Under the pieces are notes generated by a model. That model ran no database searches and was not told the origin of the DNA. It saw only the letters and a list, made by a program, of their open reading frames with translations. From the NCBI RefSeq assembly GCF_040954835.1, contig NC_090712.1:3853284-3917283 (forward strand): a stretch of 64,000 bases of DNA. The letters are read 5' to 3'. Position numbers and translations under genes: made by a program. Below are positions 1 through 14,700 of this stretch, in pieces. Origin of the DNA: Lepisosteus oculatus. Lineage: Eukaryota; Chordata; Actinopteri; Semionotiformes; Lepisosteidae. Each line of letters begins with the position of its first letter. The stretch's first letter is position 1.

Positions 1-2719
1 ACACAGTAGTTTCTGCACAGTTTAACTTATTACTAACCATTGACTTCAGTTTATATGCTCTAGGAGTTGAGGAACCAAATTCTTTGGCCTTTTGTGCAGA
101 GTAATTTACCGTTAATAATTGTGAGTGATGGGTTTTACATTTATGATGGGTAGATTGATGGCATTACATTAATGTTTTGTGTAGGGTTAAGGTTAGTACT
201 AAAGGAAAATGCCCAACCAATTTAATCAAACATGCACAAGGCTGTTTTTGTATTATGCATTATTTCAGTGTCAGGTTGTCACATCAAGCAATCATTTTAA
301 TTATTGGCTCTGCAAAAAACATAGCAACTTTTACATTACACATCCTTTCTCCTCTATGTTCACCACATTTTCAAAATGCTCTGATGCTGGTTCATGATAA
401 TTTCCATAGAGATTGCCTGTTAAAGAGAGATCAGAATTTTTATAGTTAAATACGGGGTTAGAATTCATCTTGAGTTTTTTCTTGTGTAAGAAGCAAACAT
501 GCAGACAGTACGTTCTTTCTATGGGCACTTTGCAGACTATGTAACAATATAATAACCTTTTCTTAATGGGACCTCTAAGGCCTGATAAACTTCTGATAGT
601 GTCAGTATTCTGAGGGGTTACAGTTCCTTAATGCAGAGGAATATGGTGCTTTGAGGTTTAGAAGTCTGTGCCATCTACCAGACCCCATCTTTAGTGATTA
701 GCTACAGGAAACTAAAGGTAAGCAGCTTCCTCACCACCCTATCCCCCCTACAAAAAGCATACTAGTTAATTAGCATTGTCTGGAGATTTCCTGAAGCTAG
801 TTCCACTGCATTCTGGTCTCTACAAGGAAAAGAGTGCCAGTTGCTAAAAAATGAATGGAATGAGATCAAGCTGTACAGCCATCTGGGTTGAGACTTTAAA
901 GTCCAGCTGGTATTGTCCTTACTTTAAAATATAAACTGTAACATGCAGGACTTTTCCAGTCAGCCTTTTACTGTGTAGTCTACATGAGCTTTTACTGTAA
1001 AAAGCACATCCTGGTCAGTTGTCATTACAGTTTTTAAAAAAAACATTTTTTACATTTCTCGACATCATAGAAAAGCAGATTTGAGAGATGACTTGGTTGT
1101 CTTTCAGGGTTCTAGCTTTCTGCGTATGGAAAACTAAAACTCTTCATCTAATCTAATAGGGATATAGGGATCTAAAGAATCTAATAGAGAGGATGAGCGA
1201 AGTAAAGGAGATTAGAATTAGGAGAATGGTTAATCAAATTCACAATTCTTTTTTGTAAGTTAATCAATAATGGGTTCAAAACTGTCCTGGAAATATCTTG
1301 TATATCACAACAAAGTATTTGCTGCAGAAAAAAAGCTATCTGGCCTTCTAGAGCTGATGCAATACTTCCTGGAATGCAAGATGTTTTTAGTTTCAAATGC
1401 CAGGTTTCCTACTTGATGTCGCCCAGCCTCTTACACATCACACAGGGAAGGTGTGGAGACCCCACAGTGAGAATCTATCACATGCATTCTCACGCATTAA
1501 ATGTGCTGGTGCCTGATTAGTGTTTACTCATGTATGAAATAGCCAGGAATAGTCATTACACAGGGACAGTAATGACTGGTGTTACAGTTTATTATTAACT
1601 TGCAGACCACATACCTACCTGAGGCTGTCTAGAACCGTTTTGAAATGGCGTGGTTTGTATGTTTCGAAATAATAAAGTACATGATTTCGTTAATTGCACT
1701 GACAACTGCTATTGAAGTACAGCAGCTTTGAAAACGGGGGGGCATTGTTTTTAAACAAGAGGCTTAAACCTTTCATATTTTTTAAATCATTTAAAAACAG
1801 CGTTTACCTGGGAGGAAAAACATGTTATAGGCTTTCTTTTTTTCAGACATAAGACCCAGTTTGCTAGATCCATCAGCTGCCATGGATGTAGTAAAACAAA
1901 AGCTCTGAAACTGAGAAATATCAGACTTGACTACATCTCATATCCTATGTTATCCTAATTGAGGAAGTATATTAATATTGTGCTTTTATCATAGAACATC
2001 TGCATTGTATATTAAACGCATCAAGCTTCCACAGTATTAGTGTTTCTGAAGAGTATTAAGCTCACACACTTACAATTTGTCTTCTTAGGAGATCTCATCC
2101 TTCAGAGAGCTTTCTGGTGCAGTGGTTTCTCCTGTTTCTTAACCTGTATTCATCTGGTTTCAGTAAACTGTGTCTGATAAGACCTGGGGCCATCCCTCCA
2201 TTATTCCCTCAAAATGGGGCTTGACGCGTCTGCCTCCCAAATTCTCCTGTTACAGAACTGAAAACGGGCTTGGGAACATAATGAACTAAAGGTCCTTTTT
2301 TTCCCCTTGTTTTTCTATAATAGACTACATTTTTTTTTGTGAGACTATTTTATCAGACGCCAAAGTCCCCCGAGCTGTGGGGGAATGAAATGAACGCTTG
2401 TCCACCACCAAAAAAAAAAAAAATCCAAAGACTTGAGCCCCAGCATTTCTTATTTTCTGTGTGTCTTCTGCCTTCTTCACAGGCTGTAGAGCAGACAGGA
2501 ATCTCCAGTATTGCTTAATTGGGTATTATGGCATTAGAAAAGTCTATCTACTTGTCCCAAAACCCTGTGTTCTTTCCAAAGCATCGATGTACTGTAGCGC
2601 AACCTGAAACACTATCATTTTCAAGTCCCTGTTCTAAATTCTGAACTGCGAGGGCGGTGCTGACTCTTTCTTATTTCTTTCTTCTTATTTTGGTTTCTTT
2701 TTTGCCCTCCACACGACAG
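1..2719 (+). other. CRIP3 intron 1 (3' part), no exon seen
   Basis: This AT-rich sequence leads to the acceptor at 2718-2719. I looked for a short first exon (ATG, CxxC, VYF, then a phase-1 donor) and found none. The open frames here are short, and none shows a recognisable family. A run of A lies at about 2409-2422. Confidence 0.6.
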
Positions 2720-5700
2720 CTGAAAAAGTGAGTTCCCTGGGGAAGAACTGGCACCGATTCTGCCTGAAATGTGAACGCTGTGACAAGACCCTGTCAGCAG
2801 GCGGACACGCCGAGGTAAAGCCCTGCTGGAGATGCTCAACCCTACCAGGGGCCCAGGAGACAGCAGGGAGAGGGAGATGTCTTGAGCCCCACGAGGAAGG
2901 AAGGCGAGATTCAGGGGGGGTGGTGGTGATATGGGGGGGGTAAATATCTGCAGCAGTGGCTACCCACTTTGGAGCCAGAGAACCAGCCCTTCAACTCTAC
3001 CTTGCATAGCCTCTCAGTATCCAAATATACTGATCTCCAGTCAGGCATCTGAGAGCTCGTTTAGGAGGCCGGTCTTCAGGAGCAGGCCAGGAAACCCTGC
3101 TCTACAAGTGCTGTTTACTCAAGTGAGGCATGACTCCAGACGCTGTGGACTACAGGGATTCTTTATTCTACCACCACAGCGCTCTCATTTCACAAACAAG
3201 CATTTATTTTAATGGTCCAACGCAAGCTCTGTTTTTTTTTTTTTTTAGGCCTTAAGCTGCAGAAAACCAGAAAAACAGAGCTGTCACACGTAGCGTAGGC
3301 TGCTGAGCTGGATGCCTGCACTAGTATAGCTGTGGTGTGAAGTGTTAAAAATAACAGCCTTATATGATGAACCCTAGAACCCGGGCTCTTGTTTGCAGAC
3401 CACATCCAGGAGGCCAGTCACCCAATATCAAAGTGTTCATTCTTGGAAGTTACCCAGATAATCGGTTGTAATTATGACATTTGAGGTGATTTGCTACTGT
3501 ACATAACGTAATCTAAACTGTTGTCTTTGTAGTTTATTTTTTTTACTTAAATTACTTGATTTCCTGATGGTGGGAGTTTCTAATGCATGTTATTGGCTGC
3601 AATGTTATGTCTTGGAACCTTGCTAGGTAAGCACTTTTTACAGTCTCCAAGGTTTGTGAAATGTTTATGTAATCTTGAACTTGCTTAGGGTCGCATACCT
3701 GATGTTCAAAATTTGGCAGTTTTCACTCCCACACTGTTGGCGCGACTTTCTGGTGCAGTGTGCTGTTGGGCCCTGCCAGGACAGTGTGGATTTGGAATGG
3801 AAAACCCATTAATTTTATGTTGTGAAAGAGCAGCTTTGCCCGAGAGGTGCGTTTAGACATGTGCCTGTCACTCAGCACATATTCTTAAATTAGAAAGTGC
3901 TGCCGTGGAACGAGCCGGTGAGATAGAGGTGTTTGAAAGCTGGGAGAGTAGGGGCCGAATCCTATGGGCTGTAAGCTCAGCACTTCCTCTCACACCGTCC
4001 TGATCAAACAGAATCTGGTGTCCTTGTTCTTGGCATCATGCTTCCTTTACCGTTGTGTGGTTGTCTGTGCGTCACGTACGACTTATGCAGACTATGAAAA
4101 AATGTAAATACGGGGGTGCTTTAACTTCACAGTGTTCATTTTCTAAATTATCCTGGTCACAAGTGGGCAGCTCGGGGGATGTTACTGAGCAATGTGGATG
4201 AAGTCTTTTGTGTCGCCTTAAGACAGACATTTTTTAAAAAGGTAGGAAATGCCTCAGTTCTGTGCACTTTCAGAGTTTTCTGGAGGTTTCTCCTGCTGTA
4301 CTCCCCGCTTTCTTGACATGAAATGACGTTTTGTTGTAGGTTGGGTTCAAGATTTGACAAGATGAAGTGCTAATTAGGCTCACAGCCTTAGAGAGCCTAA
4401 AGATGGAAGCTTGTAGAATAGGGAGTGTCCAGTCCGGGTGTCTCTGGGTTAACTTGGCTTTTTAATGAGCTAAACCAGCTGGTTAATGCCAAGTTAACTG
4501 GACAAATGTAAAAACAACTTCTCCAGGTGCTGCTGCTTTAAAGAGATTTTGACAACTTGCAGGCACTGGTTCTCCAAGACCAGGATTAGACACCCCCTGA
4601 TGTAGAGTCATTTTTCTGCTTCGGAGTGGTTCCTATACAGTACATTACCAATGGAGTGGACTTGTGCATCCAATGTATTCTTGCAAAGAAGGTAATGGAG
4701 TTCTACCTTCTTGAGTTACCCCCCAAAAAATCAAATAAAAACCTAAATGTAGCATGGTTCAGCTTCCAAAATGTGCTCAAAGCAGGTCTTTCCAACCTTT
4801 TAGCTGATCACTTAAATTAGTCAATATTAATTCCATTTCTCTTTGTGTCATGTAGGTCCATGCTGTAGCTTTTTGGCTCTGTTCCCACATCAGTTAGCTA
4901 CACTGTCAGGTGGGGAATGAACTGCTGTTTTTAGAACCTCAATGGGGGTGGTATCAACTGGAACAATCTGTAAAGTAGTCACATGAATCTTCATGTGCAT
5001 ATTACAACATAATAACCGGGAGAGCTGACAATGTAGAACCTGGAGCCACCAAGCACCCTGATGCGGTTGTCTTACCTGGCATGGAATTCAAGAAACGGAA
5101 GCTTAAGTCCCACTTGGTTCCAATAGCAAATGGAAGAAAAGCACTGCAAATATGAGGTTCCCAATAGTAACACCCATCAAGCCATATCTGAATCGTCCTT
5201 CCTAGGATTTACTTATGCAATGAATGTTCTAGAAGCAAATGGCCAGGGGGCCACCTGTCATAGTCCATCCTTGTCTCAAGGTTTAGAAATTGAAGTGTTC
5301 TTTTCACGTCCAGAACAATAGTTGGGTACATATAGTCATGTAGGGGATGATGGTACAAATTCCAGTATAGATTTTGGTTCTAGATCTGAGATCTGTGAGT
5401 AATTCCACTGGGGAATTACAGGTCAGATGTTCGGAAGTATGAGGGTTTCTCTGAGGGCTGTGGGTATTGGAAAGGGCTTTAATTCTGAAAACCGAATTCC
5501 ATTAAGAAACAGAAGTTCTTGGATCAATAAACTTAAAACGTAATGGTCAAGGCAGGCCAGGTGGCCTTTGTTCAGTTGAGATCCAAGTTCTCATGTAACC
5601 TTTTCTCCTTTGACATCGCCATGAGCTGAAGAAGTGTAAAAATGCCATCAATTGCCTCGGTTAACCTGATACCTGTCCATTGACTGCAGGAATCCAGCTC

Positions 5701-8700
5701 CACTGCACAACGTGTGATATGCAGTGGGGTAAATGTCATGTTCAATTGTCCTGCGCCAAAAAACCCTGAGCATTTTCTGGTTCGTTGATCCGAAACCTGC
5801 CCGTTACAAATCCAGGAGTTCTATTTTTGCCATGCTTGCAGTACACTGCCGTCCCTCGAGCATGCAAAGAGGTCTGCTACTAGCTGATTCCTGTTAATTT
5901 TTAATGAATCAGGGCTAGGATTTAAAATGAGACTCATTAGCACTTCGATGGCACAGCAGACCTCATTTTGAAGTATCAGATTCTCCCAGCACTTGTCAAC
6001 TGGGAGACTGACTGGAAAAAAAAAGGCAGGTTTCACAATCTCTGATGAATTGAAATACTGTACCTTCGCAGTGCTGTTGATTGGAAGTTAAAGCAGTGGA
6101 AGAAGAACCTTACACAACCAAATGTTCAGCAAAAGTTACATAAGTGTTTGGGTTCCATTTCAGCCACCTTGCCTGTAGCTGGAAGCTGTAATACAGGGGC
6201 CTGTTATTTACAGAACACATAATCCTAAAAAAACAATCGGAGACTGTTTCTCATTTTGCAGTAGCCCAAGAAGAAGTCTTCACTACTGAAGGAACTCCCT
6301 ACTGGAAATGTTTAAAGGTTTTTAAAAGCTGCAGTGTGTTTGGTTTCATGATGGCATCTGAGGTACATGTTAGAATTTTTTCAGAATAATTTTTGTTTAC
6401 TTTTTCTGCATTGCAGCAGCTGTTGTCCTTTAAATATGCACAGGTGTGTTATAGCACAAGTTACTGTACCTATTTGATGAGATTTGCCTTTTGCACTTTT
6501 CTCTACGATCTCCAGTACTAGAATGTGAAGAAGAGCTGGTGTAGTGTGGTATTTCTGAAAAGTGGTATCTGAAGAAAGCCATTTTTGTGAACTCATCACT
6601 TACCATGATGTCTTAATTGCCACATTCTTATCCCGGCCACTCTCTCAAGGATATACAGAGCATTTTGGATGTTCGTTTCAATGAACCTTTACTGGTAATA
6701 GTTCAGTTTAGCCAAGTAGTTTTGCATCTTCTGTAGTAATAGGTGCAGGAGTCTTGTTTCTGTAGTCTGAGAGTTTGGGAGGCATGGGAAGGACTTCTGA
6801 AATGGCAAAGGTCATATCCCATCAAGAAATAACATTATCAGTCTCTGGAAAGGATCACCTTCATTCCGGTTACAAAAACTATGGAGGAAAAAATCAAACT
6901 TTGAATTATCACAGATTAATTTCATGCATATAGCAGGCTTTGTTTATGTTGCAAATTTAATCTGCATTCTAATTAAACTGCTCTCATTAATAACTTTTCT
7001 ATTCAGAATTCATCTGATTATGTTCCCCAAAATATTTGACATAATATAATCTGAAGTAATATAAAGCAGTTTATATCATAATGCAAATGGTGAATGTGGT
7101 TTAGATTATCCATTCCAAGAATCTTTAAGAAATTAATTTCCATTGGAGGGAGTGTTGGACTACTCGAGATAGCTGAGCTTTAAACTAGGTGCATTGATTC
7201 AAAATTGCTCTTGATTCAGTTGCAGTTTATGCACCTTTTGTTCATTTTGTTTTTGTTAATTGTCTAGGGCCATCGGCCCTGTAAGTTGTGGGGTCACCTT
7301 GTTTTTGTTGTGAATAATGACCCTAGAAGTTGGTCAGAATGGCTGCCTTGCTCTCTTCTCTCTTGGTCATAAGATCGGGTTTCTTAGCTGTCACAGGGTG
7401 TTTCTGAATAGTGAGTGTGGGATTGTCTCTTCAGAATACCTTTGGTTGTTTGGAGACTTTTTGAAGTCTCGTCAGAATTCTGCCAGCATTAGGCCTTTGT
7501 GTACAAACCCACAATGCCGTCTCTGATCAGAATGATGCTAGTGTTCCTCCTCCCTGTGGATCTCAATCAGCTGTTATATAAGTGCTCCCTTGTTTGGGAA
7601 CTCTGGAAGCTGGAATAAAGCAGACTTTTAGGAAATAGTTTCCAAAATGTAAGAAATGTAGCTATCACAGCAGTCTTTACAGAGTGCTTACAGAGTGTGT
7701 GTTCTGTTTAAATTTAGTGTTATTTTAAAAATCTTTCCATTGAAAACTTTTTTTCTAACATTAAAGAACCCAGCTTCACAGAGCCATGCAGTTTTGCCTA
7801 CAGAAAATACTGCCTTAACATGATGGGTTTTCCACAGTTGCACAGTTAACAAAATGTGATCCTCAATAAGAAGAGTTCAAAATATAGCTGCTGGAAATAC
7901 CTTAAGCACCAGCCAGAACAGAAACTTTCATTTAAATTCTTGATTACCGAGATGAAAACAGAACCAGAATATTCAAGGGCTGGTTGTGTTAAGGCAATTG
8001 CATGATTCAAGATAGTGTTTGTTTACACAATGTGAATTCCTGCCTTAAAAGTTCTTTTCCCAGCCATGTTAATTAGACATCCATAAAAGTGAACATCTTC
8101 AAAACTAATGTTTAGCCTTACAGTCCATCACTTAAACTGTGAAGTGCCTAGACTGAAGGCTGTGGCTGTATGTAAAAAAAGACTGTAATCATTATGACTG
8201 GCTGTCAGATTCCACAAAATTACTGAGTCTTGTGAAAAATGACAGCCATATATGATGCTGTAAAACTTCTATTTTTAGACATCTTTAATGCCGAGGGCTG
8301 ATTTAGATGTTCATCTGTCTGCTGCTGATTAACGGGGGTTTCATATGTTTGCTCTTCTGCTGGACACTTCCCAAAGTTGGGGAAACAAATGGACTAAGAA
8401 TTTCCATGTGTCCTGAGTTTCTTTATCCTTGGAATTGTAGACTGTGTGCTATGTAATGCATGGTGAACATCACGCATGAACATCCATACATGAGAACCAC
8501 TCCTTCGAGCCCAGGAATCTGCTCTGAATTCTCTCCAGTCCCATTGCCTGGTCCAGATGTACTGGGTACACCCTTCCAGTACTGGTATCCTAGCCTGGAG
8601 TCCAGCCCAAAAACCCTGGAGCTGTGTGGCAGTAGCGCACACTGACAACATGCCACCTCCAAAATAGAAAACCTCTCTCTTCTTGGGGAATTGAACCCCA

Positions 8701-11700
8701 GTCTCCTGCATGGAAGACTAGGATACTTGGCACTACTCTAACTTGAGTAGCGGTATATAACTAAGCAGGAATTAGTGCACATACTGTAGTATTAAACATT
8801 TGTTCTAAAAGATCTGCTAAAAACCATTTAAAAGAAACTGCTTTCTTAAATGAAAGCATCTGGACCCCTGCAGGTCAGATTTAGTTTGAGCAGTGCATCA
8901 GTGTCTAGCAGTTAGTACCAAACGGAGTAGGAGCAGGTCCTCATTCTGGACTGAAATGAAAGAGGGTTCACCTTTGAATGACCTTGGCGTATGGGGAGAA
9001 TGTTTGGGCGCGTCCTTATCTAGCTCCTGACGGTCTGAGCCCTGACATCACCTTGCATGTCTGTCTATTCCAGATAAGCTTAAGAGTGACAATAAGCAGC
9101 CACCCGCGCACAAGCCATCCCAGAATGGGCACAAGCTCGAGAAGGACAAGGCAATACAAGCTGCTGCCCCCGAGGGGGAGAGCTGTCTTTTTCTTTGAAG
9201 CCGCTGGGAGTTTTTTATGGAGTACCTTGAGACGCCATAGGCTATTATCGGTGGACATGACTTTCTTTGCTCTGCTTAAATCCACAAAGGCTTCTGCATT
9301 GCTGTACTTGATTGGTTCAAATGTTTATAAAATGGTTGTATGCACAGAATCACCGAGTATTTTCTACCTCGGATAAGCTGAGGCTATAGCTTTTCAACAT
9401 CGATTGGCATAAGGTAAAGACAATGTAGGCACGGTAATTACAATATCTGAGGTAACACTTTTAGGAAGACGGACCCATTAGATTGGATTGTAATATTTTT
9501 AACAGTGTTCTGCCCGAGTCAGCTGAAAGCTTTTTCTGTTTTACTTTAATATTTGGATGTTGGGGTAAGTTATGGTACCGATTTTGTTCACGGGCCCAGC
9601 CGACTGACTGAATTCTTGAAATGTTCTTGTAGCCAAACCACTGGCCCGGGTGTCTGGGTTGCTTTCACTTAAAGCAACATACCACCCTACGATCACATTG
9701 CACTACTTTTTCTCCCAGATTGTTCTGTGTGAAATGTCTTGACAAAGGCAATCTGGTTTTCGTGTGCCTGTTTTTGCTTTAGAGCGCTGTGAGTTTTGCG
9801 GTGTAAAGCGTGTCCCCGGGAAACTCTTCCATGCAGGGATCGAGCGGATGGCTTATTTGTGGTACACGCAGTCTGCTTGAAAACCACACTTCGTGTTCGA
9901 GAGGAAACCCGTAACGGTTATGGAATGTTTTCACATAGCAGTGTTGCTTTCTTTGAAGATTGGCTCGGGCGGATTGTTAAACGTTCTTGATTCCCCACCC
10001 ACCCCCCCGCTCCAAAATTTAAACCAACGTCAAGACTTGAAACACATGTGAGTTGTGATCAAATTGGTATTGCCGGTTTGTTTCTGTTTTTTCCCTTTTA
10101 GCTGTATACAGTATGCAAATATTTAAAATGGATGAATCTGTTCAGTGGAGTGTTTTAAGCTTTTTGCAGTATGGCGCATGCTCTTTCAGTACTGTCTGTC
10201 AATGTGCAGCTGCAGATGTCGAGTGGCAGTGTTTAATCTATGAAATATTTACTTACACCTCTGAATTCCCAGAACAGGGTGAGTTATGAATCTGCCATAA
10301 GTGACACAAGTCGCAAGTGTTTAAATCTTATTTGAACCCACCCTTCTTCGGCTGTAATTTATACAATGAAAACAGTGGTGTGTAAATACAGGTCACACAC
10401 TGTATTTGAGGTGTGGCGAACACTGGTCCAGGAAAGCAACAGTCCAGTTAGATTTATGGGTCGCACTTTCAGTAAATGATCAGTTTGCTTGAAACAATGG
10501 TGGTTGTAGTTCAGTTAAGTAGCTTAGAAATGTGTTGCTCTCAAGAACAAATCGAACTAATTATGGCACTAAATTGATTAAAACTCACATGTGGTCCAAG
10601 TCTTTCAACATTACAGTTTTAAGGTAACTGTAAGAGCTGGTGGTTTATTCTTTATTCTTCAGTATTGGCCATCTCTGTATTAAGAAATTTTGCACCTGTC
10701 TTTCAATTATGTAATTGAACATAACTTTCCAGTTATGTAACACTGTGCTGAAGAACTGTTCACTCTCTCTTTAAGAGTCTGTGAGCTGATATTCAGCATT
10801 TATTTTAAGAAATTGCGAGGGTAGGAGGTCGCATTATGGAGCATTGAGGATTTTAATTAATTTCCTGACTGCTGCTTCTCCGACATTAGTTTTTAATACA
10901 AATATTTTATTGCTTTTAGGGCCTTGGAATGTGAAGAGCATATGGAAACCGTTTGCTAAAAATATCGAGATGAGAGAAGTGTTTGAAAGGAATTTTTGGC
11001 AGAGTTTTCACAGAATGCTTGTCACATCATTCAAAAAGCTAGTTCCATCCGGAGACTGAAATAGGTCTTGTTTGAGGAATTATTGTCCAGTTGGTCAACT
11101 AGTGACCCTGTTCTGGTCAATAGTTGTATGACGAGGCAATATTTATGAATATTTATTTATAAATAGAATTTATTTATAAGACTCTATAACATGTTTAATG
11201 TCTGTCCATCAATTTGAAACTATTGTTGTGGATTTTGAAAAGAAAAGGCTGGTGTTCCCAAGTGCTAGGAAACTGCCTCTATTCCTTTATTATGGCCATA
11301 ATCAAGTTAAATTAGAAATAAGTCTGTCTGCAAACACCTATATTCTGTATTGCACTTTTCGGTTTTTGATCTCCCTGCCGATGTTGTATATTGATGGCAA
11401 TACATAAATAGAAAAGTAGTCTTCTTATGTGTTTTTGAAAGTTGTGGGTTATTTCAAGGAATGGTTCACCAGGCTGAACAGCTGTAAATATCACTTGTTA
11501 GACCAACATCACATCTGGAAAGAAATTCTAAAATGTTTTCCTCTTTCATTTTACAGCATGATGGAATGCCATATTGCCACAAGCCATGCTATGCAACTCT
11601 TTTTGGGCCCAAAGGTAAGAGCAACACAAGGCTTTTCTTCAGGATATTGGCATGCAGGACAATTCATACTTACCGTATCAGCCACCCAGAAAGTGCCATC

Positions 11701-14700
11701 TTTTCCTTTATCTCATTGCTGATTTCTATAGAGAAGCCTATTTCTTGCCCATGAATGAAGACCACATGCAAATGAGATCTTGATTTGATCAAGTGCAACT
11801 GCATGTGGTTTTGCATATTTGTGTGAATGTAGCTCCTGTGTTGAGCTGTTGAGCAACTGGAAACCTCTTGTGAGAGACTGTGGTCCTAATTAAACTGGAA
11901 GCGAGGAATGACGCATGATGCCTTTTACTACAGGCTGGTGTGACATTCTTGGGCATTTTCCCCCCTGTGCCTCAGTCTGTTTGGTTTCTGTTCTTGTTTA
12001 CATCCCACACCCTCAACAGCCTAAAAGCAGATTGTCTCCCTGTTGACGTTGGATTTCGAGGCCTTTGAACAAGGTGCATCTCTATAAAACCCTTGTTAGA
12101 ACACAGTTCAGCTCTTGTGCTGATTGAATGCTGACTGGAAGTCAAGTGACCCATTAAAAACAAACGTCTTGCGGACGTTGTGTAGGATTAGTCAAGGGGT
12201 CTTTCTAGATCCTTAACTGACAGACCAGAACCTTCCTTGGAATCGGTGTCTCTCCTAACTCAGTTAATATGTACTTTGTGTGTTATTAATTCTGGGATTG
12301 TCCTATGTACTAGGCAATGCCCTGGTGAAAGATGTTAATTTCTAAAATGGAGTTTTTAGTAAAGTACTCAGTTAGATTTGCCAATTTTATGTTTTCCTTT
12401 TCTATTTTGTTTTCCTGTGGCACACCTACAGTACGTTTCCCCCCCCCCCCCCCCACAATAAAAAAGACAAACCTGCCATTAACATTCCATGGGGAGTAAC
12501 AGTATAGCATTTACCAAGACGAAAGCACTTTTATAGACCACAATCTGAGAAATGTTTGAGAGAACAAAGATAATTTACCATGTGAAATAGTAACAAATTA
12601 GACACTTGAGGCTTATTATAGTAAATACTTCACTGTAATTGGAAGGATGAAGTTGCACTGTTATGATATAAAATATACTCAACAGTTATTGCTGGTTTGC
12701 ATGCCTGCTTCTCATTCTTTCTTTATTCCTGCCCTTTGAAAACCAGTCAGGCTCCTTTTCCAGGTGACAGGCTATCTGTCCTATGGCACGATACGCCCTG
12801 AGGCTTGGAAAAACTGGTTGGTACAGCAGAATATTTAAACTGTCGACCCACTGTTTAAATATGTTTGGAATTCGCAATTCAATTTGCATTTGATGTATGT
12901 ATTGAATGTTCACAGATGCCGTGCACAACCCAAATGAGAAATATTCAATGAAGTTGCAGTGGCATGAAATGTCATTATGCAGGCATTGTCAGCATTGCTG
13001 ACTCAGTGGATGACAATGGGAAATTTAATCATTCCTAATTAAAGTATCATCCTAGAATGTATTTGCATCACGCCTTTGGTCTTGAAGACTGCTAAAGCTT
13101 TTGTTTTCTCTTCCAACTCTTGCATAATAACTCTAATTCACCCAGTTTGAAATATTTAAGATGCTTTTTAAAAAAAGTGCTTTGCACTTGTTAAAGACAT
13201 GTTGAGGGGTGGAGAAACAGTCTGGGGCCTGGGAAAAGTTGTAGTCAATAATTTGAAAAATTATATCCCGAGGATCTGGAAATGAGTTTGACAATGTTGG
13301 GCAATTCTCTTAAAGAAGTTTCAAAGGAAACCTGGTTTTATTGAACTACAATCCTTGGTCACTTGCTTGCTAGTAGCTTCTTGATTCAAGTTCTTTTCCA
13401 GATGTTTCCCTTAGGATTACAGGGAATCGGATTCACCAACATGGCAGATCAGTTTACACCAAGGGCTCTCTCTACACTTGGTATAAATGATTGCTTCTCA
13501 ATTTCAGTCCTAAATGCCCTCTTCCTTAGTTTCCACATGTCAGGTCCTTGTTTCATTGTTGTCCAAAGAAACCCTCTAGGCAGACTGTCAAGCCCTTTTT
13601 AGGACCGAGGGGGATGCGATACAGGTATTATAATCCTTTCTTCACAAAGGAATTCATTGGCTTTAACCTAGCCGGGCAGTGTTGTCGTTTTTCTAACACG
13701 GTGCCCAAAATTCTGGACTCCATATACTGCATGAGGTCTTGCCTTTGCCTTTGGTATTATTTTAACATGCCTTCTTTTGACTTAAATTGTGTTTTTTTCC
13801 GCTATACAATAATTTTTCGTTGGTCTTTTTTTTCCATCCTAGTCATTGGTTTGCCCACAAACACAACTTCTTATAAACAGAATGTATCTTCCTCCTTTCT
13901 CACCAGTCTTGGTGACATGAAATTTAATTTGCTATGTATCTGAGTACTACTGTGTGGTGATAGACTATTTTGTCCGCATTAAGATTTCTAAAGCATCGAT
14001 TCCCTTATTTCAGTGCGTTTTGCCAGGTTTGCCTATACCAGAGTCTAGATTAGTGGTATAAATCAAAGATGCAGGCCTAAAGGGAGACCCTGTGATGCAC
14101 AACTCATGAACACAGTCCAATTGAAAGTCTGTTCCCTGAACTTTAATATCCATTACTCAGTCATCATAATCAGCCCATTTACATCATCACACAAGAAAAA
14201 CAAATAGCACTATGTTAAACTTTCATTTTTGAGAACCTCTGGATAGTTGGTACATAGTAATGGTGCCATTCTCTAAAATCTCTAAAAGCTGGTACCCTGG
14301 TAACTTTCAAGAAATGTTTGAATGAGATCCTGGGATCAAATAGCTAGTAGAAACAGATAAATAATTGGGGTGATGACATCCTCTCATTGTATGTTTAACT
14401 CAGTATTCCTTCTGCACAATTAAAATAATATACTGTATGGCAAAATAGCCTTGAGAAAGAAAAGAGCTACAAATGGAGCCTGTGCTAAAGTTCAATGACT
14501 CTGAAAGTAAACTGGAAAGTAACCATTACTTGGTGTCATTGGCTGTAAAAACATCAGACTACTGCTGACCTTCATTGTGTGAGGAGGATGCTGGGATACA
14601 GTGAAGCCAGATGCCAGAAATTCACAAGCATGATTTTAGATGGCGTTTTCTTCCGAGTTAAAGCCTCATGATGCACTGCATGGTTCCTAATTATTTGCAT

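Larger units (their letters stand above)
2815..11556 (+). other. CRIP3 intron 2, about 8.7 kb
   Basis: The donor is gtaaag after the HAE codons and the acceptor is ttttacag before HDG. The intron contains a tRNA-SINE-like copy near 8,480-8,750 and a CpG-rich, exon-like block at about 9,000-10,080, both listed separately. The rest is AT-rich sequence with no recognised gene. Confidence 0.7.

Noticed and set aside
8978..9376. 132-codon frame in CRIP3 intron 2
   Set aside because: It runs through the acceptor in another frame; the phase-1 reading ending CLFL looks more exon-like.
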